Below, in pieces: positions 44,080-53,508 of a stretch of DNA of 64,000 nucleotides (its first letter is position 1; every line of letters begins with the position of its first letter). Both the position numbers and the translations under genes were made by a program. Source of the stretch: Melaminivora jejuensis (GTDB lineage: Bacteria; Pseudomonadota; Gammaproteobacteria; Burkholderiales; Burkholderiaceae_C); assembly GCF_017811175.1 (NCBI RefSeq), contig NZ_JACWIJ010000002.1, forward strand, positions 1,302,001 to 1,366,000. Direction: 5' to 3'. Below the pieces are notes generated by a model. That model worked only from the letters and a program-made list of their open reading frames with translations. It made no database searches and had not been told where the DNA came from.

Positions 44080-44213
44080 GGCTGTCGTGGGGAGTGGGCG
44101 TGCTGCGTGCTGCGCTGCGGCAAACCGGCCATTATAAATTTCCGGCCTACAGCGGATCGACCAAAAAAAAGGCCTGGATACGCTCCAAGCCCTTGATTTC
44201 ATTTATGAGAGGG

Positions 44214-44289
44214 TGGTGGGTGCTGACGGGCTCGAACCGCCGACCTACGCCTTGTAAGGGCGCCGCTCTACCAACTGAGCTAAGCACCC
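44214..44289 (-). tRNA. tRNA-Val (anticodon UAC)
   Basis: A 76-base cloverleaf on the minus strand. Acceptor GGGTGCT pairs with AGCACCC, D-arm GCTC/GAGC, anticodon stem GCGCC/GGCGT with loop CTTACAA (anticodon TAC), T-arm containing GGTTCGAGCC, discriminator A and an encoded CCA. It lies downstream of hupB on the same strand. Confidence 0.96.
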
Positions 44290-44321
44290 CTCTCAAGAAT
44301 TGTTGAAACTCTTTCCTGCGT

Positions 44322-44594
44322 TCAGTTCAGGGCATCCTTCAATGCCTTGCCTGGACGAAACTTCGGCACTTTAGCAGCTTTTATCTTGATCGTGGCGCCA
44401 GTGCGCGGATTGCGGCCCGTGCGCGGGGCGCGGCGCCCGACGGCAAAGGTGCCAAAGCCCACCAGGGACACCGTGCCGCCTTCTTTCAGAGTCTGCTTGA
44501 CCGCATCGATGGTGGATTCGAGCGCGCGCGTGGCAGCGGCCTTGGAGATGTCGGCGTTGTTGGCGATGTGCTCGATCAATTCGGTCTTGTTCAC
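44322..44594 (-). CDS. hupB: DNA-binding protein HU
   Basis: A 90-residue HU-family nucleoid protein that bends DNA as a dimer. The start is GTG at 44594 ([20 protein letters not shown]) with an AGAGGGA site upstream; an in-frame ATG at 44663 is not family-like. The DNA-binding arm is [20 protein letters not shown], and the C-terminus is [14 protein letters not shown]. It stands alone upstream of tRNA-Val. Confidence 0.96.
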   Translation of the reverse strand: MNKTELIEHIANNADISKAAATRALESTIDAVKQTLKEGGTVSLVGFGTFAVGRRAPRTGRNPRTGATIKIKAAKVPKFRPGKALKDALN

Positions 44595-44756
44595 AGAAAA
44601 ATCCCTCTCGCGTGGACAGTGGATACATGGCGCGGAACGGCAAATTCTAGACGCAATTGCCACCCCGATTCAGGCTGGGCGCTGCCGTGCTGTCGCGCAG
44701 ACGCCGGTGCCGGGTCGATACCCGATTGACAAGCAGCGCACCAGGCAGCCGCCTCC

Positions 44757-45323
44757 TCAACGCTTGACGCGCGCACGGATTTCCGGCAGCGCCTTTTGCA
44801 GGTAGTACACCATCGACCACACCGTGAGCACCGCCGCCAGCCAGATCAGCCAGGTGCCCCACACGCCGGTGTCGATGCCCGCCACGCGCCCGTCGTAGAG
44901 CAGAAAAGGGATGGCTACCATCTGCACCGTGGTCTTGAGCTTGCCCAGCATGTGTACGGCCACGCTGCGCGCCGCGCCGATCTGCGCCATCCACTCGCGC
45001 AGCGCGCTGATGGCGATCTCGCGGCCAATGATGATCAGGCCGACGAACACGTCGGCGCGCTGCAGATGCACCAGCACCAGCAGCGACGCACAGACCAGGA
45101 ATTTGTCCGCCACCGGGTCGAGGAAGGCGCCGAAGGCCGAGGTCTGGTTCAGCTTGCGCGCCAGGAAGCCATCGAGCCAGTCGGTGGCGGCAAACACCAT
45201 GAACATGACGGTGGCGATGAGGTTGCGCGCCTCGGGCGCCAGCGGCAGGTAGAACACGCCCACGATCAGCGGGATGGCGACGATGCGCGTCCACGTCATC
45301 AGGGTGGGGATGGTGAAAAACAT
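44757..45323 (-). CDS. pgsA: CDP-diacylglycerol--glycerol-3-phosphate 3-phosphatidyltransferase
   Basis: A 188-residue integral membrane enzyme making phosphatidylglycerol phosphate from CDP-DAG and glycerol-3-phosphate. The CDP-alcohol phosphotransferase signature is complete: DWLDGFLARKLNQTSAFGAF then LDPVADK (DGx2ARx8Gx3Dx3D). There are several hydrophobic segments. The ATG at 45323 (MFFTIPTLMTWTRIV) is preferred over one six codons earlier. It follows uvrC after 37 bases, the conserved uvrC-pgsA order. Confidence 0.95.
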   Translation of the reverse strand: MFFTIPTLMTWTRIVAIPLIVGVFYLPLAPEARNLIATVMFMVFAATDWLDGFLARKLNQTSAFGAFLDPVADKFLVCASLLVLVHLQRADVFVGLIIIGREIAISALREWMAQIGAARSVAVHMLGKLKTTVQMVAIPFLLYDGRVAGIDTGVWGTWLIWLAAVLTVWSMVYYLQKALPEIRARVKR

Positions 45324-45360
45324 GGGGCGCGATTGTGGCATGGGGTGTCGCCCTGCTGCA

Positions 45361-47328
45361 TTAGCGCAGCGCGCGGTAGATGTCCTCTGCCAGTGCCTGC
45401 GAAATGCCTTCCACCTGCATCAGATCCTGCACGCTGGCATCGTGTACGCCGCGCACGCCGCCAAAGCGCTGCAGCAGCCGTGCGCGCCGCTTGGGGCCGA
45501 TGCCGGGGATGTCCTCCAGCCGGCTGGCCCCCGCGCCCACGCGCACCCGGGCGCGCGCCGCGCGCATCCCGGTGATGGCGAAGCGGTGCGCCTCGTCGCG
45601 GATTTGCGCCACCAGCATCAGCGCTGCCGAATCGCGCCCGAGGAAGATCTTGGGCCGGCCATCGGCAAAGACCAGCTCCTCCAGGCCCACCTTGCGGCCC
45701 TCGCCCTTTTCCACGCCGACGATGCGCGCGATGTCCAGGCCCAGCCCGGTGAACACTTCGCGCGCCATGCTGACCTGGCCCTTGCCGCCATCGACCAGCA
45801 CCACGTCGGGCAGGCGCGCCTGACGGCTGCTGACCTCGGCCCCGCCGGCCTCGCGCTGGGCCTGGGCCACCGGGGCATAGCGGCGCTCCAGCACCTGGCG
45901 CATGGCGGCGTAGTCGTCGCCGGGCGTGATGCCCTCGATGCGGTAGCGCCGGTACTCGCTGCTTTGCATCCTGTGGTGGTGAAAAACCACGCACGAGGCC
46001 TGCGTGGCCTCGCCCGCCGTGTGCGAGATGTCGAAGCACTCGATGGTGATCTCGTCGAGCCGCTCCATGTCCAGATCCAGCACCTCGGCCAGGGCGCGCG
46101 TTCTGGCCTGCTGCGAACCTTCCTCGGCCAGCAGGCGGGCCAGTTGCAGCTCGGCGCCGCGCTGCGCCATGTCCAGCCAGGCGCGGCGCTGCTCGCGCGG
46201 CTGCTGCACGGCCGTCACGCGCACGCCGCTTTGCTGGGCCAGCGCGGCCAGCAGCTCGGGGCTGACCGGCTCGCTCACCACCAGCGTCGGCGGCACCGGC
46301 ACGCCCAGGTAGTGCTGGGCGATGAAGGCCTCCAGCACCTGCGCGGCGACGCTGTGCCCGCCGTCGCTGGCGTGCGCGGCGGCCTCTTCCTCGGCGTGCC
46401 AGACGCCGGCGGCATCCTCGACATGCACCGGAAAATAGGCCCGGTCGCCCAGATGCCGCCCGCCGCGCACCATGGCCAGGTTGACGCAGGCACGCCCACC
46501 CTGCACGCGCACGGCCAGGATGTCCACATCCTTGTCGCTCACCGTCTCGATGGCCTGCTGGTGCAGCACGCGCGACAGGGCCGTGATCTGGTTGCGCACC
46601 TCGGCGGCCTGCTCGAACTCAAGCTGCTCGGCGTGCGTCAACATGCGCTGCTCCAGCTGCGCCAGCAACTCCTGCGTCTCGCCGCGCAGCAGCGCCTCGG
46701 CGTGGGCCACGTCCACGGCGTAGGCCTGGGGCGAGATCAGGCCGACGCAGGGCGCCGTGCAGCGCTTGATCTGGTAGAGCAGGCAGGGCCGGGTGCGGTT
46801 GGCAAAAACCGTGTCCTCGCAGGTGCGCAGGCGAAACACCTTCTGCAGCAGCTGGATCGTTTCCTTGACGGCCCAGCCGCTCGGATAGGGGCCGAAGTAG
46901 CGGTGGCGCCGGTCGGTGCTGCCGCGGTAGTAGGCCATGCGCGGGAAACGCTGGCCGGGCGCCTCGCCCGTGCCATCCCTGGCCGCCACGCCGGTGAGCT
47001 TCAGGTAGGGGTAGCTCTTGTCGTCCCGAAACAGGATGTTGTACTTCGGGTGCAGCGTCTTGATGAGGTTGTTTTCCAGCAGCAGCGCCTCGGCCTCGGA
47101 GCGCACCACCGTCGTCTCCAGCCGCACGATCTTGCCCACCATGTGGCCGATACGCGTGCCGCCATGCTGCTTGGTGAAATAGCTGGAAACGCGCTTTTTC
47201 AGGTTGCGCGCCTTGCCTACGTACAAGAGCGTGCCCGCCTCGTCGAAATAGCGATAGACGCCGGGCAGCGGCGGCAGGGCCGCCACCTGGGCGAGCAGTT
47301 CCTCGGGATGGGCAGCAGCGCGGGTCAT
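45361..47328 (-). CDS. uvrC: UvrABC system protein C
   Basis: A 655-residue excinuclease subunit that makes both incisions in nucleotide excision repair. The GIY-YIG nuclease is at [20 protein letters not shown] (about residues 20-39). A UVR domain lies near residue 210. The C-terminal RNase H-like nuclease includes [19 protein letters not shown], and a helix-hairpin-helix pair ends the protein ([20 protein letters not shown]). The ATG at 47328 ([14 protein letters not shown]) is used; a TTG nine codons upstream is possible. Probably cotranscribed with pgsA. Confidence 0.95.
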   Translation of the reverse strand: MTRAAAHPEELLAQVAALPPLPGVYRYFDEAGTLLYVGKARNLKKRVSSYFTKQHGGTRIGHMVGKIVRLETTVVRSEAEALLLENNLIKTLHPKYNILFRDDKSYPYLKLTGVAARDGTGEAPGQRFPRMAYYRGSTDRRHRYFGPYPSGWAVKETIQLLQKVFRLRTCEDTVFANRTRPCLLYQIKRCTAPCVGLISPQAYAVDVAHAEALLRGETQELLAQLEQRMLTHAEQLEFEQAAEVRNQITALSRVLHQQAIETVSDKDVDILAVRVQGGRACVNLAMVRGGRHLGDRAYFPVHVEDAAGVWHAEEEAAAHASDGGHSVAAQVLEAFIAQHYLGVPVPPTLVVSEPVSPELLAALAQQSGVRVTAVQQPREQRRAWLDMAQRGAELQLARLLAEEGSQQARTRALAEVLDLDMERLDEITIECFDISHTAGEATQASCVVFHHHRMQSSEYRRYRIEGITPGDDYAAMRQVLERRYAPVAQAQREAGGAEVSSRQARLPDVVLVDGGKGQVSMAREVFTGLGLDIARIVGVEKGEGRKVGLEELVFADGRPKIFLGRDSAALMLVAQIRDEAHRFAITGMRAARARVRVGAGASRLEDIPGIGPKRRARLLQRFGGVRGVHDASVQDLMQVEGISQALAEDIYRALR

Positions 47329-47367
47329 GGCGCTATTGTGGGTGCAGCGGGACAAGCCTGTTTTGCT

Positions 47368-47418
47368 ACCAAATAAATAGCTGTCAGCGCTTGTCCTGTA
47401 TGGTCAAAATCGTCTTTT
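47368..47418. repeat. family A dispersed repeat, copy 11 (diverged)
   Basis: A forward copy reading aataaatagctgtcagcgct then tgtcctgtatggtcaaaatc. The second half is diverged. It lies between the uvrC start and the CoA-transferase stop. Confidence 0.7.
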
Positions 47419-47435
47419 GACCCAAAATCATCCAC

Positions 47436-48668
47436 TCACTGGACGATGCCCCGCTCGCGCAGCAGCGCGATCTGCCCGGGCGTCAGGCCGGCCTCGGCCA
47501 GCACGGCATCGGTGTCCTCGCCCAGGTGCGGGGCGCTCGCGCGGATGCGCCCGGGCGTGGCCGAGAGCTTGGGGACTATGCCCGGCACCAGCAGTTCATG
47601 GCCATCGCGCGTGCGCTGGGTCAGCAGCATGTCGCGCGCGCGGTAGTGCGGATCCTGGGCGATGTCGCGTGCGGTATAGACCTTGCCCGCCGGCACGCGC
47701 GCCGCCGCCAGCGCCTCGACCACTTCGGCCACGCCGCGCGCAGCCGTCCACTGCCCGATGGCATCGTCGATCTCGGCCACGCGCGCCACGCGGCCAGTGT
47801 TGCCGGCCAGTTGCGTATCGGCGGCCAGATCGGCGCGGCCAATGGCCGTCATCAGGCGCCTGAAGATGCTGTCGCCATTGCCGGCCACCAGCACCCAGCC
47901 GTCCTGGCAGGGGTAGGCATTGCTTGGCGCGATGCCCGGCAGGGCGCTGCCGGCGGGCTCGCGCACGGCGCCAAAGGCGCTGTACTCGGGGATCAGGCTT
48001 TCCATGCAGTTGAAGACGGCCTCGTGCAGCGCCACGTCGATGACCTGGCCCGGCCCGCCGTGCGCCTTGCGGTGGTACAGCGCCAGCAGCACGCCGATGG
48101 CGCCATGCAGCGCCGCCAGCGTGTCGCCGATGGACACGCCTACGCGCACCGGCACGCGGCCCGGCTCGGCCGTGAGGTGGCGCAGGCCGCCCATGGCCTC
48201 GCCGATGACGCCAAAGCCCGGCAGGTCGCGGTACGGCCCGCTCTGGCCGTAGCCGGAGATGCGCAGGATGATCAGCCCGGGGTTGAGCGCGTGCAGCGCC
48301 TCGGGCGCCAGGCCCCAGCCCTCCAGCGTGCCGGGGCGGAAGTTCTCGATCAGCACGTCGGCCTCGGCGATCAGGCGCCGGGCGATGTCCTGGCCCTCGG
48401 CGCAGCGCAAGTCCAGCGCCAGCGACTGCTTGTTGCGCGACTGCACCTGCCACCACACCGAGGTGCCGTCCTGCAGCAGGCGCCACTTGCGCAGCGGATC
48501 GCCCTCGCCCGTGGCCTCGATCTTGATGATGTCGGCGCCGAAGTCGCCCAGCGTCTTGCCGGCAAACGGCCCGGCGATCAGCTGGCCCATCTCGACCACG
48601 CGCACGCCGGCCAGGGCCTGCGGGGCGGCGGTGCTGGAGGGGTGCTGGGTCAGTGCCTGCTCGGTCAT
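47436..48668 (-). CDS. CaiB/BaiF-family (class III) CoA-transferase
   Basis: A 410-residue class III CoA-transferase that moves CoA between carboxylic acids. ALAGVRVVEMGQLIAGPFAG opens the fold. The catalytic aspartate lies in the GFG-IGEAMGGLRHLTAEPG region or just after, as in family members. VSIGDTLAALHGAIGVLLAL and GPGQVIDVALHEAVFNCMES follow. The ATG at 48668 is taken. It stands alone, divergent from earP by 110 bases, so the substrate cannot be inferred (succinyl-CoA-dependent activation of an organic acid is common). Confidence 0.9.
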   Translation of the reverse strand: MTEQALTQHPSSTAAPQALAGVRVVEMGQLIAGPFAGKTLGDFGADIIKIEATGEGDPLRKWRLLQDGTSVWWQVQSRNKQSLALDLRCAEGQDIARRLIAEADVLIENFRPGTLEGWGLAPEALHALNPGLIILRISGYGQSGPYRDLPGFGVIGEAMGGLRHLTAEPGRVPVRVGVSIGDTLAALHGAIGVLLALYHRKAHGGPGQVIDVALHEAVFNCMESLIPEYSAFGAVREPAGSALPGIAPSNAYPCQDGWVLVAGNGDSIFRRLMTAIGRADLAADTQLAGNTGRVARVAEIDDAIGQWTAARGVAEVVEALAAARVPAGKVYTARDIAQDPHYRARDMLLTQRTRDGHELLVPGIVPKLSATPGRIRASAPHLGEDTDAVLAEAGLTPGQIALLRERGIVQ

Positions 48669-48778
48669 CGAAAGCCTCTCGCGTAGTGAATCCTGGTCTG
48701 GAAAGAAGGCAAGGCGACGGCGCGCCTGCCATGCGCGCGGCATCTTGCCATGCCCGGCGCTGCCGATAATCGCCCGCC

Positions 48779-50053
48779 ATGCCCAGCCCCGCCCCTGCAC
48801 CAGCCCCTGCCGCCGCGCCTTTGCTCCCGGCCCGGCCCTCGCCACCCGCACTGCGCTGGGATATCTTCTGCCAGGTCATCGACAACTTCGGCGACATAGG
48901 CGTGTGCTGGCGTCTGGCTGCCGACCTGGCGGCGCGCGGACACAGCGTGCGCCTGTGGACGGACGACGCCAGCGCCCTGGCCTGGATGGCACCGCAGGGC
49001 GCTGCCGGCGTGCAGGTGCTGCCCTGGCCGACGCAGCCGCCCGAGGACGGTGCGGGCGACGTGGTGGTCGAGGCCTTCGGCTGCGAGATCCCGGCGCCCT
49101 TTGTTACCGCCATCGCACAGGCGGCACGGGAAAGCGCAGGCACAGGCGAAAGCACAGGCGAAGGCCAACGCGCGCCGCTGTGGATCAACCTGGAATACCT
49201 GTCCGCCGAAGCCTATGTCGAGCGCTGCCACGGCCTGCCCTCGCCGCTGGCCAGCGGGCCGGGAGCCGGGCTGACGCGCTGGTTCTTCTACCCCGGCTTC
49301 ACGCCGCGCACGGGCGGCCTGCTGCGCGAGCCGGGCCTGTCGGCACGCCAGGCGGCCTTCGACCGCACGGCCTGGCGACGGCGCCACGGCATCGCCCCGG
49401 ATGCCCTGACCGTCAGCCTGTTTTGCTACGAGCCACCGGCGCTGGGACAGTTGCTGGCGCAATTGCAGGGCTGCCCGGGCGCCCACCTGCTGGCCACCCC
49501 GGGCCGTGCCAGTGCTGCGCTGCGCCAGGCGCTGTGCGCCGCGTCTCCTGCCTTGCTCCCTCTCCCGCTGGCGGGAGAGGGGGCTGAAGGCAGGCTGGAG
49601 CGTGGCGAACAGGCACGTTTTTCAGATGAAATCGGCCTCAAACCATTGCTGGGCAAGCGCTGCCAGCTATCAATTTCGTATCTCCCACCCCGCCCACAGC
49701 CGCAGTTCGACGAGCTGCTGTGGGCCTGCGAGCTGAACTTCGTGCGCGGCGAGGACTCGCTGGTGCGCGCCCTGTGGGCCGGCCAGCCGCTGGTCTGGCA
49801 CATCTACCCGCAGCACGACAACGCCCACCACGCCAAGCTGCACGCCTTCCTGGACTGGCTGGCCGCCCCGCCCTCGCTGCGCCAGGCTCATCTGGCCTGG
49901 AACGGCCTGGCTGCGCCCACCTCACTGCCTGCATTGCTGCAGCCTGCCACCCTGGCCGAATGGCGCGCCTGCATCCAGACGGCGCGCCATCGCCTCATGC
50001 AGCAGCCGGATTTGTTGACCCAACTGCTGGGGTTTGTGCGCGACAAAAGCTAG
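48779..50053 (+). CDS. earP: EF-P arginine rhamnosyltransferase EarP with repeat insertions
   Basis: A 424-residue GT-B glycosyltransferase that rhamnosylates Arg32 of EF-P using TDP-rhamnose. Seen: WDIFCQVIDNFGDIGVCWRL (about residues 27-46), GAGLTRWFFYPGFTPRTGGL, and the conserved FVRGEDSLVRALWAGQPLVW then HIYPQHDNAHHAKL. It is about 45 residues longer than usual (about 380). Residues about 256-301 (LPLPLAGEGAEGRLERGEQA then RFSDEIGLKPLLGKRCQLSI) are encoded by a family B palindrome and a family A repeat in frame. They fall in the linker between the two Rossmann domains. efp follows 179 bases later. Confidence 0.92.
   Translation: MPSPAPAPAPAAAPLLPARPSPPALRWDIFCQVIDNFGDIGVCWRLAADLAARGHSVRLWTDDASALAWMAPQGAAGVQVLPWPTQPPEDGAGDVVVEAFGCEIPAPFVTAIAQAARESAGTGESTGEGQRAPLWINLEYLSAEAYVERCHGLPSPLASGPGAGLTRWFFYPGFTPRTGGLLREPGLSARQAAFDRTAWRRRHGIAPDALTVSLFCYEPPALGQLLAQLQGCPGAHLLATPGRASAALRQALCAASPALLPLPLAGEGAEGRLERGEQARFSDEIGLKPLLGKRCQLSISYLPPRPQPQFDELLWACELNFVRGEDSLVRALWAGQPLVWHIYPQHDNAHHAKLHAFLDWLAAPPSLRQAHLAWNGLAAPTSLPALLQPATLAEWRACIQTARHRLMQQPDLLTQLLGFVRDKS
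49556..49584. repeat. family B palindrome inside earP
   Basis: ccctctcccgc and its complement gcgggagaggg form an 11-bp perfect stem around tg (49558-49581). It lies within the earP reading frame. Confidence 0.85.
49624..49680. repeat. family A dispersed repeat inside earP, copy 12
   Basis: A reverse-orientation copy reading cggcctcaaaccattgctgg then gcaagcgctgccagctatca. It is translated in frame within earP, 40 bases after the family B palindrome. Confidence 0.9.
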
Positions 50054-50232
50054 AATCGCCGGCTTTGCGCCATCCGTGGCCGGCTCTTTCAGCGTGATCG
50101 ATGCCAGCCGGCGCCCCCGCCGCAAGCGTCCCAGCGCCGGGGTGATTCAGCAGAGGCCCTGCCCGGCAGGCCCTGCCGGTTTCGCCCCGCCTCGTGCGAG
50201 CGGCCTAACCTTCACCTCTATCAGGCCAAGCC

Positions 50233-50787
50233 ATGAAACTCGCTCAAGAAATCCGCGCCGGCAACGTCATCATGCAGGGCAAAGACCCCATGATCGTGCT
50301 GCGCACCGAATACGCCCGCGGTGGCCGCGGCGCCGCCACCGTGCGCATGAAGCTCAAGGGCCTGCTCAACAGCATGGGCACCGAAGTCGTCTTCAAGGCC
50401 GACGACAAGATCGACAACGTGGTGCTGGACAAGAAGGAATGCACCTATTCCTACTTCGCCGACCCGATGTATGTCTGGATGGACACCGAGTACAACCAGT
50501 ACGAGGTCGAAGCCGGCAACATGGGCGACGCCATCAGCTTCCTGGAAGACGGCATGACCGCCGAAGTGGTGTTCTACGACGGCAAGGCGATTTCGGTCGA
50601 ACTGCCCACCAGCGTCGAGCGCGAAATCACCTGGACTGAGCCCGCCGTCAAGGGCGACACCTCGGGCAAGGTGCTCAAGCCGGCCAAGATCGCCACCGGC
50701 TTTGAAGTGCCGGTGCCGCTTTTCGTCTCGCAAGGCGACAAGATCGAAATCGACACCCGCACGGGCGAATACCGCAAGCGCGTCTGA
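50233..50787 (+). CDS. efp: elongation factor P
   Basis: A 184-residue EF-P, the factor that relieves ribosome stalling at polyproline. The KOW-like domain I has the modified loop with Arg32 ([15 protein letters not shown]), which is the rhamnosylation target of EarP. Two OB domains follow ([40 protein letters not shown]). Arg at 32 rather than Lys agrees with the earP gene upstream. A terminator follows. Confidence 0.97.
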   Translation: MKLAQEIRAGNVIMQGKDPMIVLRTEYARGGRGAATVRMKLKGLLNSMGTEVVFKADDKIDNVVLDKKECTYSYFADPMYVWMDTEYNQYEVEAGNMGDAISFLEDGMTAEVVFYDGKAISVELPTSVEREITWTEPAVKGDTSGKVLKPAKIATGFEVPVPLFVSQGDKIEIDTRTGEYRKRV

Positions 50788-50808
50788 AGCGCCGGCAGCG
50801 TCCAGCAG

Positions 50809-50835
50809 AAAGGCTTCCCGAGGGAAGCCTTTTTT
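50809..50835 (+). terminator. rho-independent terminator after efp
   Basis: AAAGGCTTCCC pairs perfectly with GGGAAGCCTTT around loop ga, followed by a T-run. It lies 21 bases after the efp stop. Confidence 0.9.
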
Positions 50836-50860
50836 GTGCCTGCCCGGCCTACTGGTTTGT

Positions 50861-50900
50861 GCTCCTTCCCCCTTGGGGGAAGGCTGGGATGGGGGCCGGC
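50861..50900. repeat. family B palindrome with tail
   Basis: ccttccccc/gggggaagg around tt, followed by ctgggatgggggccgg, between the convergent efp and rimO genes. Same type as the copies at 31673-31787. Confidence 0.75.
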
Positions 50901-50955
50901 TGGCGGTGGGCGCAGCGGCCAGATATTCAGCCGCCGCCGGGGGAGCAGGAGATCG

Positions 50956-52362
50956 TCAGACCGGCACGCCCACCAGATCGTGCCCCTGCGTGCCGACGAT
51001 GCGCGCGCGCACGAAGTCGCCGCTCTTGTAGGCCCGGCTGGCCTTTTCGACGGGCTGCAGATGCACCACGCCGTCGATCTCCGGCGCATCGGCCCAGGAG
51101 CGGCCCACGCCGCCCTTCTTGCCCAGGCTCACGGCCTTGTCCACCAGCACCTGCATTGTCGAGCCGATGCGCTGCGCCAGGCGCGCCGTGGACACCTCTT
51201 CCGCCACCGCCATGAAGCGCGCGCGGCGCTCCTCGCGCAGCAAGGTGGGCAACATGCCCGGCAGCGCATTGGCCGCCGCGCCCGGCACGTCGCTGTAGGC
51301 AAAGCAGCCGGCGCGGTCGATCTGCGCCTCGCGCAGGAAATCCAGCAGGTGCTGGAATTCCTCCTCCGTCTCGCCCGGAAAACCGGCGATGAAGGTGCTG
51401 CGAATGACCAGTTGCGGACACTGCTCGCGCCAGCGCTGGATGCGCTCCAGGTTCTTCTCGCCGCTGGCCGGGCGCTTCATGCGGCGCAGCACATCCGGGT
51501 GGCTGTGCTGCAGCGGCACGTCCAGATAGGGCAGCACCAGGCCCTCGTTCATCAGCGGGATCAGCTCGTCCACGCTGGGGTAGGGATAGACGTAGTGCAG
51601 CCGCACCCAAGCGCCGTGGGGCCGGGCCAGCTCGCCCAGCGCCTGCACCAATTCGAGCAGCCGCGTGCGCACCGGCTTGCCGTCCCAGAAACCCGTGCGG
51701 TATTTCACGTCCACGCCATAGGCCGAGGTGTCCTGACTGACCACCAGCAACTCCTTGACGCCGCCCTCGAACAGCGCACGCGCCTCACGCAGCACGTCGC
51801 CCACCGGGCGCGAGACCAGGTCGCCACGCATGGACGGGATGATGCAGAAGGTGCAGCGGTGGTTGCAGCCCTCGCTGATCTTCAGGTAGGCGTAGTGGCG
51901 CGGCGTGAGCTTGATGCCGGCTTCGCCAAACGCCCCCGGCACCAGGTCGATGAAGGGGTCGTGCGGCTTGGGCAGGTGGCGATGCACCACATCCATGACC
52001 TCCTGCGCCGCGTGCGGGCCAGTCACCGCCAGCACGCTCGGGTGTACGTCCTGCACCAGCGTGCCGCCGCCGTCCTTGCCGGCCTTGGCGCCCAGGCAGC
52101 CGGTGACGATGACCTTGCCGTTTTCGGCCAGCGCCTCGCCTATGGTGTCCAGGCTTTCGCGCACGGCGTCATCAATGAAGCCGCAGGTGTTGACGATGAC
52201 CAGATCGGCGCCGTCGAAGGACTTGGAGGTGCGGTAGCCCTCGGCGGAGAGCTGGGTCAGGATGAGTTCGGAATCGGTCAGATTCTTCGGGCAGCCCAGG
52301 CTGGCGAAGGCGATCTTGGGAGCCTGGGCCGCCGACTGCGCGCCCTCGACAGTGGATTGCAT
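50956..52362 (-). CDS. rimO: ribosomal protein S12 methylthiotransferase RimO
   Basis: A 468-residue radical SAM enzyme that methylthiolates Asp89 of ribosomal protein S12. The UPF0004 domain holds one Fe-S cluster ([23 protein letters not shown]). The radical SAM domain has [20 protein letters not shown] (CX3CX2C). The C-terminal TRAM domain ends [15 protein letters not shown]. The ATG at 52362 is the family start; an in-frame upstream start is weaker. Confidence 0.95.
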   Translation of the reverse strand: MQSTVEGAQSAAQAPKIAFASLGCPKNLTDSELILTQLSAEGYRTSKSFDGADLVIVNTCGFIDDAVRESLDTIGEALAENGKVIVTGCLGAKAGKDGGGTLVQDVHPSVLAVTGPHAAQEVMDVVHRHLPKPHDPFIDLVPGAFGEAGIKLTPRHYAYLKISEGCNHRCTFCIIPSMRGDLVSRPVGDVLREARALFEGGVKELLVVSQDTSAYGVDVKYRTGFWDGKPVRTRLLELVQALGELARPHGAWVRLHYVYPYPSVDELIPLMNEGLVLPYLDVPLQHSHPDVLRRMKRPASGEKNLERIQRWREQCPQLVIRSTFIAGFPGETEEEFQHLLDFLREAQIDRAGCFAYSDVPGAAANALPGMLPTLLREERRARFMAVAEEVSTARLAQRIGSTMQVLVDKAVSLGKKGGVGRSWADAPEIDGVVHLQPVEKASRAYKSGDFVRARIVGTQGHDLVGVPV

Positions 52363-52465
52363 GGCGTGTGTCTCGCAGCGTCGCAGCGCGACCTGTTTGG
52401 GGAGGTTGCGGAAGGGAAAAAGGCGCAAATTCTACGGCAGTGCCTGTTTTTCCCCTCTGTCCAGG

Positions 52466-53329
52466 CTATTTTTCCAGCCAGACCAGCAAGTCCTTCATCG
52501 CGCCCTCGCCATCGGTGCCAAAGCCGGCGATGCCGATGCGCTTGAGGATTTCGACCCCTTGCGGCCTTCCAGCCAGGCTTTCCAGCTCGCCCTGGACAGC
52601 CTTGATCTGCGCGGCATCGAAGCGGCGGTGCGCCACCAGCGGAAAGTAGGGTTGCGGGACGCTGCCATGCAGGATGCTCAGGCCCTCTTGCTCCAGTTTT
52701 CTGGCCGGGCCCGAGTACGAAGCAATACCGCCCACATCAGCAAGCTTGTTGTTCAGGTAAAACGACACGGCGGCCTGCTCGCGCACGTATTTCACGTCCT
52801 CGGCTGCCAGCTTGATGCCCTGGTCACGCAGTTCGGCACGGCAAAACCGCGCCATGTACGACACCTGCTCGGGCATCACGAAACGCCTGCCGCGGGCATC
52901 GGCCAGTGTCTTGACGGGCGAATCTTGGGGCACAACGATCAGGCACTGACCGGCGGGCTTGGCGTTGGCGACGTAGCGATAGCCGCTGTCGCGCATACCC
53001 CGGGCCGGATAGTCGCTGGGCCGGGCCATGACGAAATCGAACCGGCCCTCCTTCATGCCGTTTTCCAATGTGGCGAACTCGCGCGCAAACACTACGCGGA
53101 CTTTGCTGTTCAGGGCGCCCCCGATGACGTTGGCCAAGTCCTGGTACTTGGCGATGGCCTGGGCATGATCCAGCCCGCCAGAGGTGCCCTCACTGACCAC
53201 CAGCACCAACTGCTGTGCCTGGGGCGGCATCTGGGGCTGCGCCTGAGCGTGCGACATGCTGGCCGGCAACAGCAGGCAGCTCAGGAAAGCGGACAGGCAC
53301 AGCAACTGGAACATGCGAACGGTGGTCAT
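52466..53329 (-). CDS. PhnD-like periplasmic phosphate/phosphonate-type binding protein
   Basis: A 287-residue periplasmic binding protein of the PhnD/SsuA2-like family (PF12974 type). A signal peptide, MFQLLCLSAFLSCLLLPASM followed by SHAQA, starts at or just after the ATG at 53329. The mature part opens QQLVLVVSEGTSGGLDHAQA, and EGRFDFVMARPSDYPARGMR is the aperture segment. No transporter genes are adjacent. In relatives such orphans may serve as sensors for histidine kinases or as stress-related proteins. Ligand unknown. Confidence 0.82.
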   Translation of the reverse strand: MTTVRMFQLLCLSAFLSCLLLPASMSHAQAQPQMPPQAQQLVLVVSEGTSGGLDHAQAIAKYQDLANVIGGALNSKVRVVFAREFATLENGMKEGRFDFVMARPSDYPARGMRDSGYRYVANAKPAGQCLIVVPQDSPVKTLADARGRRFVMPEQVSYMARFCRAELRDQGIKLAAEDVKYVREQAAVSFYLNNKLADVGGIASYSGPARKLEQEGLSILHGSVPQPYFPLVAHRRFDAAQIKAVQGELESLAGRPQGVEILKRIGIAGFGTDGEGAMKDLLVWLEK

Positions 53330-53508
53330 GGAAGGTCTCGAGCAAGATGGGCAGGATGGCTTTAGGCGACGAGCCAGCATAGCCAACCCAGCCTGTGCGA
53401 CCAAGAGGTTTTGCCAGCCCATTGCCTGGGCCGCCATTGCGTTCTTTGCCCTTGGGGGACAATCGCCGGCTTTGCCCGCCTGCGCCCCCTGCCCAGCCCC
53501 ACCCCGCC

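Noticed and set aside
41167..44196. 1009-codon open frame antisense to alaS
   Set aside because: It lies entirely opposite a highly conserved alaS; long antisense frames are expected in GC-rich coding DNA.
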